Under the pieces are notes generated by a model. That model was not told the origin of the DNA. It saw nothing but the letters and a program-made list of their open reading frames with translations, and did no database searches. The translations under genes were made by a program, and so were the position numbers. A DNA stretch of 37,166 nt from assembly GCF_900172345.1 (NCBI RefSeq), contig NZ_FWFY01000016.1, forward strand, positions 1 to 37,166, given 5' to 3'. Below are positions 32,534-37,166 of the stretch, piece after piece (position 1 is the first letter of the stretch; the number at the start of each line of letters is the position of its first letter). The stretch comes from Limimaricola soesokkakensis (GTDB taxonomy: Bacteria > Pseudomonadota > Alphaproteobacteria > Rhodobacterales > Rhodobacteraceae).

Positions 32534-32965
32534 ATGAGACGGATCCTTTTGGCGGCGCTGGCCGCGTTTGCGGGCGGGGTCGCCTCGGCGCAGGAGGTGG
32601 TCACCTATCCCTTCGACGGCAGCTTCGAGGACGCCACCTTCAGCGTCGAGAGCGCCATCGTCGGAGAGGGGCTGGTGGTCGACTATGTCAGCCGCGTCGG
32701 TGACATGCTCAACCGCACCGGGGAGGACGTGGGCAGCGACGTGACCATCTTCGATGCCGCCGACGTGCTCCTGTTCTGCTCGGCGGTGGTGTCGCGCAAG
32801 GTGATGGAGGCCGATCCGGCCAACATCGCGCACTGCCCCTACGGGATCTTCGTCACCGACAAGGACGGCGCGGTCGAGATCGGCTACCGGGCGATGCCCG
32901 ATGGCCCGATGCAGGAGGTGCAGGCGCTGCTCGACGGCATCGCCAAAGAGGCGGCGGGGCAGTAG
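32534..32965 (+). CDS. Secreted DUF302 family protein
   Basis: This 143-residue protein has a signal peptide (MRRILLAALAAFAGGVASAQ) and a mature DUF302-like domain: a helical start, then GSDVTIFDAADVLLFCSAVV and NIAHCPYGIFVTDKDGAVEIGYR. Two cysteines, C82 and C101, could form a disulfide or bind sulfur. DUF302 proteins occur with sulfur-oxidation genes in several bacteria, but their role is unknown. The start at 32534 has a GGGAGGAG site. It is the first gene after soxD, where soxE or other late sox genes often lie. The gene ends 3 bases before hemA begins. Confidence 0.85.
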   Translation: MRRILLAALAAFAGGVASAQEVVTYPFDGSFEDATFSVESAIVGEGLVVDYVSRVGDMLNRTGEDVGSDVTIFDAADVLLFCSAVVSRKVMEADPANIAHCPYGIFVTDKDGAVEIGYRAMPDGPMQEVQALLDGIAKEAAGQ

Positions 32966-32968
32966 CGG

Positions 32969-34192
32969 GTGGCCTTCGACAGCTTCTTCGCCGCCGAGCT
33001 CGACCGTCTCAGATCCGAGGGCAACTATCGCCGCTTCGCCGAGCTGGAGCGCCATCGCGGCGCCTTTCCCGCCGCCACCCGCCATGACGGTGCCGCGCCC
33101 TCCGAGGTGACGGTCTGGTGCTCGAACGACTATCTCGGCATGGGCCAGCACCCGAAGGTGCTGGCCGCGATGCACGCGGCCATCGACGAGGTCGGCGCGG
33201 GCGCGGGCGGCACGCGCAACATCTCGGGCACGACCCGGCACCACGTGGCGCTTGAGCGCGAGCTGGCCGACCTGCATGGCAAGGAGGCGGCGCTTCTCTT
33301 CACCTCGGGCTACGTGTCGAACTGGGCGGCTCTGGGCACGCTGGCCGCGCGCATTCCCGGCTGCATCGTGCTGTCGGATGCGGGCAACCACGCCAGCATG
33401 ATCGAGGGCATCCGCCACAGCCGCGCCGAAAAGGTGATCTGGAAGCACAACGACCTCGCCGATCTGGAGGCGAAACTCGCGGCCCTGCCAGCAAATGCTC
33501 CGAAGATCGTCGCCTTCGAGAGCGTCTACTCGATGGATGGCGACATCGCCCCCATCGCAGGCATCTGCGATCTGGCCGAGCGCTACGGCGCCTTGACCTA
33601 TCTCGACGAGGTGCATGGCGTCGGCCTCTACGGCCCGCGCGGCGGCGGGGTCGCCGAGCGCGACGGGCTGATGGGGCGCATCGACGTGATCGAGGGTACG
33701 CTGGGCAAGGCTTACGGCGTGATGGGCGGCTATATCGCCGCCTCCGCCGCCTTGTGCGATTTCGTGCGCAGCTTCGCCTCGGGCTTCATCTTCACCACCG
33801 CCCTGCCCCCCGCCGTCGCTGCCGGCGCGCAGGCGGCGGTGCGCCATCTAAAGACTTCCGACGCCGAGCGCCGGTTGCAGGCCGAGCGGGTGACAAGCCT
33901 GCGCGCCCGGCTCGACGCGGCGGGCATCCCGCACCTGCCTAACCCGAGCCACATCGTGCCGGTGATGGTGGGCGATCCGGTGAAATGCCGCTGGATCTCG
34001 GACCTGCTGCTCGACGAGTTCGGCATCTACATCCAGCCGATCAATTACCCCACCGTGCCGCGCGGCACCGAGCGGCTGCGCATCACGCCCTCGCCGGTAC
34101 ATTCGGAGGCCGATCTCGACCGGTTGGCTTCGGCGCTGGAAGCTCTGTGGGACCGCTGTCGCATCGCCCGCGTGCCGATGGCCGCGCAATAA
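32969..34192 (+). CDS. hemA: 5-aminolevulinate synthase
   Basis: HemA condenses glycine and succinyl-CoA to 5-aminolevulinate, the first step of haem synthesis in Alphaproteobacteria. The 407-residue PLP enzyme shows [50 protein letters not shown], and the PLP lysine in [13 protein letters not shown] (K247, equivalent to K248 of Rhodobacter HemA). The start is a GTG at 32969, 3 bases after the DUF302 stop, with GGGG but no strong ribosome site, so translational coupling is likely. Sitting inside the sox run, it may boost haem supply for SoxX, SoxA and SoxD. A second housekeeping copy elsewhere is likely but unseen. Confidence 0.95.
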   Translation: MAFDSFFAAELDRLRSEGNYRRFAELERHRGAFPAATRHDGAAPSEVTVWCSNDYLGMGQHPKVLAAMHAAIDEVGAGAGGTRNISGTTRHHVALERELADLHGKEAALLFTSGYVSNWAALGTLAARIPGCIVLSDAGNHASMIEGIRHSRAEKVIWKHNDLADLEAKLAALPANAPKIVAFESVYSMDGDIAPIAGICDLAERYGALTYLDEVHGVGLYGPRGGGVAERDGLMGRIDVIEGTLGKAYGVMGGYIAASAALCDFVRSFASGFIFTTALPPAVAAGAQAAVRHLKTSDAERRLQAERVTSLRARLDAAGIPHLPNPSHIVPVMVGDPVKCRWISDLLLDEFGIYIQPINYPTVPRGTERLRITPSPVHSEADLDRLASALEALWDRCRIARVPMAAQ

Positions 34193-34204
34193 GGGAGACC
34201 GATC

Positions 34205-34786
34205 ATGATCCGCCTTGCAGCCCTCCTTGCCCTCATCGCCGCACCTGTGCTCGCCGAGCCGGTCGGCATCGACGCAGACCGGATGTCGGTCACCGTCGAG
34301 ACGCCGGACGGGCCGATCGAGATCATGCGCGAACAGGATAACGAGGCGGTCATCACCGGCGACTTCGCCAAGACGTCGCGCGCCTGTCCGCCCTTCTGCA
34401 TCCAGCCGATGACCCCCGCCGAGGGCGTCACGACGATCGGCGAGCTGGAGCTGCTCGACATGTTGGAGGATCCGGACGCCGTGGTGATCGACAGCCGCAC
34501 CCGCGACTGGTTCGAAGGCGGCACCATTCCGGGGGCGATCCACCTGCCCTGGGACGTGATCACCGACAGGTTGGGCGAGCTCGACTGCGAGCCGGATTTC
34601 GAGGGCTGGGACTGTTCGGAGGCACCGCGGGTGGCGCTGTTCTGCAACGGCCCGTGGTGCGGCCAGTCGCCCACCGCGATCCGCACGATGATCGGCGCGG
34701 GCTACCCCGCGGAGAAGATCAGCTATTACCGGGGCGGCATGCAGGTCTGGCGGTTGCTCGGGCTTACCGTCGCAGCAGGGCGCTGA
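34205..34786 (+). CDS. Secreted rhodanese-like sulfurtransferase
   Basis: The 193-residue protein has a signal peptide (MIRLAALLALIAAPVLAEPV; cleavage near residue 17), an N-terminal segment with a CPPFC motif (C61, C65), and a rhodanese domain at about 75-190. Its active-site loop is FCNGPWCGQSP, with C147 as the likely catalytic cysteine and a second cysteine at 152. Rhodaneses transfer sulfane sulfur between thiols; location in the periplasm beside SoxYZ suggests a part in moving or removing persulfide sulfur. The start follows hemA by 12 bases with a GGGAG site. Confidence 0.87.
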   Translation: MIRLAALLALIAAPVLAEPVGIDADRMSVTVETPDGPIEIMREQDNEAVITGDFAKTSRACPPFCIQPMTPAEGVTTIGELELLDMLEDPDAVVIDSRTRDWFEGGTIPGAIHLPWDVITDRLGELDCEPDFEGWDCSEAPRVALFCNGPWCGQSPTAIRTMIGAGYPAEKISYYRGGMQVWRLLGLTVAAGR

Positions 34787-34813
34787 GCCGCGCGAGGCGG
34801 CCCAGCGGCGGGT

Positions 34814-35287
34814 TCACGGCTTGACGTAGGTGTAGCCCTGCCCCTGCAGGTAGCTCAGCTCGGCCACGCCCGAGGGGACGATCTGGTCCTCGAACACCTC
34901 GAACAGGTCCTCCTCGTAGCTGATGTCGCGGCCGGTCAGCGTGTTGTTGCACACCAGGAAGACGACGTTCTGACCCCGCAGGCTGGTCACGTCCATCTGC
35001 AGCGGCTCGTTCTCCATCGCGTTCTGCAGCAGCCCGACCCCGTTGCCATGCAGGACCACCTTGACCTCGATGTTGTCGCGGCCCACGGCGTTGATGTGGT
35101 TCTGCACGTTGCGCAGCGCGCCGCGATAGGCCTTGTCGTCCTCGCCGCCATTGCCGTTGATGTGGTAGACCACCTTCTGCTGGCCATAGCGATCGCTGTC
35201 CTGCGCGGCGGCACTCCCCGCCGCCAGCAATGTCAGCACCGCAAATCCGGCAGCCAACACGCCGCGCATCCGTTTCAGTATCGTCAT
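34814..35287 (-). CDS. Secreted DsrE-family protein
   Basis: The 157-residue protein has a signal peptide (residues 1-29, ending GSAAAQD) and a DsrE/DsrF-like domain: KVVYHINGNGGEDDKAYR, then IEVKVVLHGNGVGLL and a conserved cysteine in VVFLVCNNTLTGR (C113), in the position where DsrE proteins carry sulfur. It is convergent to the rhodanese gene and divergent from the persulfide dioxygenase. The ATG at 35287 has a GGGAGGACG site; a longer in-frame version to 35392 is not typical. Periplasmic sulfur-relay is a reasonable guess. Confidence 0.86.
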   Translation of the reverse strand: MTILKRMRGVLAAGFAVLTLLAAGSAAAQDSDRYGQQKVVYHINGNGGEDDKAYRGALRNVQNHINAVGRDNIEVKVVLHGNGVGLLQNAMENEPLQMDVTSLRGQNVVFLVCNNTLTGRDISYEEDLFEVFEDQIVPSGVAELSYLQGQGYTYVKP

Positions 35288-35375
35288 CTCGTCCTCCCTT
35301 GAGCGGGCATGGGCGGCATGCCCTACCGCGCCGAACAAGACGGCGCTCCGCCGCGCCGACTCCGGCTGCGCCCTT

Positions 35376-35407
35376 TTGACGCATTCACACATTCAACTAC
35401 GTATAAA
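35376..35407 (+). promoter_or_regulatory. Likely promoter with CATTCA direct repeats
   Basis: TTGACG (35376-35381) lies upstream of TATAAA (35402-35407) with a long 20-base spacing; CGTATA at 35400-35405 gives 18. Two copies of CATTCA (35382-35387 and 35390-35395) sit in the spacer with an 8-base period. The 228-base gap also serves the divergent DsrE-like gene. An ArsR-type repressor could bind the repeats. Confidence 0.4.
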
Positions 35408-35515
35408 CCTTCTGTCCACCCCTCTTCCCGTTGCAGGCGGACACGCGCCGTCTCCTGGCACCACCGGAACCCTGTCCGAAGCATTCCCGTTTTCGCATGT
35501 GAAGGAGGACCAGCC

Positions 35516-36913
35516 ATGACCCTGCGCTTCGAACAGATTCTGGCCGACGGCGTCGCCGAATGCTCCTACCTCTTGGGGGACGACGCCGCGCATGTCTGTG
35601 CCGTGGTCGATCCGCGTCCAGACGTCGACATATACTTGGAGGCGGCGCGGCGCTTCGGCCTTGCCATCACCCATGTGTTCGAAACCCACATCCACGCCGA
35701 CTTCATGAGCGGCGCGCGCGAGTTGGTCGACCGGCTCGGCGGACAGGCCAAGCTCTATGTCAGCACCGAGGGCGGCGCGGAGTACGGCTTCGACCACGAG
35801 ACTGTGCGAGACGGCGACGAGTTCCGGTTTGGCGGGCTGCGGATGAAGGCGCGCTTCACCCCCGGTCACACCCCCGAGCACATGTCCTATTTCCTGTATG
35901 ACGGCGACACCGAGACGCCGTGGGGCGTGCTATCCGGAGACGCCTTCTTCGTCGACAGCGTCGGTCGGCCCGACCTGATGGGCGACGACCAGACCGAGGA
36001 ATTGACCGAGAAGCTGTTCCACACGGTGCGCGACGTGTTCATGGCGCTGCCAGACGACGTGATCATCTATCCCTGCCACGGCGCGGGATCGGCCTGCGGC
36101 CCCGATATCGGCGACCGCATGTCCTCGACCATCGGCTACGAGCGGCGCTTCAACGACTACGCGAAGATCGAAAGCCTCGAGGAGTTCAAGAAGGTGATGC
36201 AGACGGACGCCCCACCGGTGCCGACGCATTACCCCCGGCTGAAGAAGGTGAATGCAAAGGGCCCCGAGGTGCTGCGCAACCTGCCCCGCGTGCCTCCCCT
36301 CACGGTCGAGCGGTTCGCCAAGGCCACCGAGGGCGGCGCGCAGATCGTCGACACCCGCGACATGATGGATTTCGGCGCGGGCCATGTGAAGGGCAGCCTC
36401 AACATCGGTGCGCGGCCGGAGCTGTCGGTCTGGGCCGGATGGCTGCTGGATCCGGAAAAGCCCATCTACCTCGTTCTGCACGAGGATGCCGACCTGCCCG
36501 GCGTGGTGAAGCTGCTGTGGCGCACAGGCTTCACCGAGTTCGGCGGTTATCTTGCCGGCGGCATGAGCGCCTGGCGCGAGGCGGGGCGCGATTTCGCGCA
36601 GATCCCGCAGATCTCAGTGCATGAGTTGAAGGACGCGCAGGACATAACCCCGCTGGACGTTCGCAAGCCCGATGAATGGGAGGGCGGCCACCTGCCGGGC
36701 GCGACGCACGCTTTCCTTGGTGAGCTGCGCGAGAAGATGAGCGATCTCGACCGTAGCAAATCCTATGCGACCTACTGCGCCAGTGGTTTCCGCGCCAGCA
36801 TCGCGGCAAGCCTGCTTGCGGCGCACGGCTTCGAAACCATCCGCAACGTGCCGGGCAGTTGGAAGGCGTGGAGCGCCGCCGGCTACCCGGTCGAAACCCC
36901 CGAGCAGAAATGA
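35516..36913 (+). CDS. Persulfide dioxygenase-rhodanese fusion (MBL + two rhodanese domains)
   Basis: The 465-residue protein joins an MBL domain (about 1-250) to two rhodanese domains (about 270-365 and 370-460). The MBL part has the persulfide-dioxygenase motif ETHIHADF (H58, H60, D62), FTPGHTPEHMS (H118) and LSGDAFFVDSVGRPDL (D142). The first rhodanese domain has LVLHEDAD where the catalytic cysteine should be, so it is inactive. The second keeps C421 in YATYCASGF. It probably oxidises glutathione persulfide to sulfite in the cytosol and transfers sulfane sulfur. The start at 35516 follows GAAGGAGG. Similar fusions (CstB/PRF type) are known. Confidence 0.9.
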   Translation: MTLRFEQILADGVAECSYLLGDDAAHVCAVVDPRPDVDIYLEAARRFGLAITHVFETHIHADFMSGARELVDRLGGQAKLYVSTEGGAEYGFDHETVRDGDEFRFGGLRMKARFTPGHTPEHMSYFLYDGDTETPWGVLSGDAFFVDSVGRPDLMGDDQTEELTEKLFHTVRDVFMALPDDVIIYPCHGAGSACGPDIGDRMSSTIGYERRFNDYAKIESLEEFKKVMQTDAPPVPTHYPRLKKVNAKGPEVLRNLPRVPPLTVERFAKATEGGAQIVDTRDMMDFGAGHVKGSLNIGARPELSVWAGWLLDPEKPIYLVLHEDADLPGVVKLLWRTGFTEFGGYLAGGMSAWREAGRDFAQIPQISVHELKDAQDITPLDVRKPDEWEGGHLPGATHAFLGELREKMSDLDRSKSYATYCASGFRASIAASLLAAHGFETIRNVPGSWKAWSAAGYPVETPEQK

Positions 36914-36921
36914 GGACCAAG

Positions 36922-37166
36922 ATGGACAACGTCGTAGAGATCGACAGCAATCATAGCATCGCCCGCTTCGCCCCGGACGAAGCCGCGCTTCGGAAAGCGG
37001 CCGAAGAAGGTTTCCGCAGCGTGGTGAATTTCCGAACCACGGACGAAAAGCAGGAGGTCGCCCCCGATGAAGAACGGCGCATCGCCGAAGAGGCCGGGCT
37101 GACCTACCTGCATCACCCGGTCTCGCCCGACGCGCTCGACGATGAGTTGGTGGACGATTTCCGGCG
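36922..37166 (+). CDS. DUF442 (Blh-type) phosphatase-like protein, 5' part
   Basis: The reading frame is open to the right edge. It begins MDNVVEIDSNHSIARFAPDE and contains FRSVVNFRTTDEKQEVAPDE, then GLTYLHHPVSPDALDDELVD, typical of the DUF442 beta-lactamase-hydrolase-like family related to dual-specificity phosphatases. The catalytic cysteine lies beyond the window. In BigR-type sulfide-detoxification operons this domain is linked to a persulfide dioxygenase, as it is here. The ATG at 36922 has a GAGGA site 5 bases away; an ATGA-overlapping start at 36910 is possible. Confidence 0.82.
   Translation, partial: MDNVVEIDSNHSIARFAPDEAALRKAAEEGFRSVVNFRTTDEKQEVAPDEERRIAEEAGLTYLHHPVSPDALDDELVDDFR

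Noticed and set aside
35297-35515. N-terminal extension of the persulfide dioxygenase
   Set aside because: It would cover the promoter region, lacks homology-like features, and a strong ribosome site precedes the ATG at 35516.

Overview
The window is GC-rich, densely coded chromosomal DNA from an alphaproteobacterium, most likely a member of the Rhodobacteraceae (Roseobacter group). The reasons are a COQ9 gene, a Shemin-type 5-aminolevulinate synthase, small DUF1244 and DUF1992 proteins, and an alphaproteobacterial thiosulfate-oxidation (sox) cluster led by an ArsR-type SoxR. I see no insertion sequence, integrase, tRNA, rRNA, CRISPR array or phage gene. No stretch longer than 300 bases lacks a gene; the longest gap is about 230 bases (35288-35515).

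Positions 1-22390 are mainly housekeeping and metabolism. On the left are the 5' end of etfB, a possible 28-residue peptide, a quinone oxidoreductase overlapping COQ9, and rpsU with a start-codon hairpin and a clear terminator. Next come a peroxiredoxin-like protein, a divergent Lrp-type regulator and alanine dehydrogenase pair, a ferritin-like protein, azoR and mscL. A minus-strand block holds pyk, rpmI, rplT, pheS, a small secreted protein and pheT; the secreted protein lies between pheS and pheT. Then come an N-formylglutamate amidohydrolase-family gene with a DUF1244 gene, and a minus-strand run of five genes: DUF1992, a D-amino-acid-type aminotransferase, a dipeptide epimerase, an MBL-fold hydrolase and an acyl-CoA dehydrogenase. 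A Sua5-type threonylcarbamoyl-AMP synthase, a secreted protein of unknown function and a Tat-exported MBL hydrolase close this half.

Positions 22390-37166 are a sulfur-oxidation region. On the minus strand are a YeeE/YedE (TsuA-type) sulfur transporter, soxR and soxS. Divergently on the plus strand run soxV, W, X, Y, Z, A, B, C and D. Where soxE and soxF often follow, this locus has a secreted DUF302 protein, a 5-aminolevulinate synthase with a GTG start and a secreted rhodanese, followed convergently by a secreted DsrE-like protein. A divergent promoter region then leads to a persulfide dioxygenase-rhodanese fusion and the start of a DUF442 protein, which runs off the right edge.

The expected scheme is as follows. 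SoxV, SoxW and SoxS move reductant to the periplasm and keep SoxYZ and the cytochromes reduced. SoxAX loads thiosulfate onto SoxYZ, SoxB hydrolyses off sulfate, and SoxCD oxidises the remaining sulfane sulfur. HemA could supply haem for the five c-type haem sites encoded by soxX, soxA and soxD. The rhodanese, DsrE-like and persulfide dioxygenase proteins could handle sulfane sulfur outside the core cycle. SoxR keeps the two cysteines typical of persulfide-sensing ArsR repressors, and several inverted repeats in the sox intergenic regions are candidate operators. All functions are inferred from sequence patterns; no database search was run.
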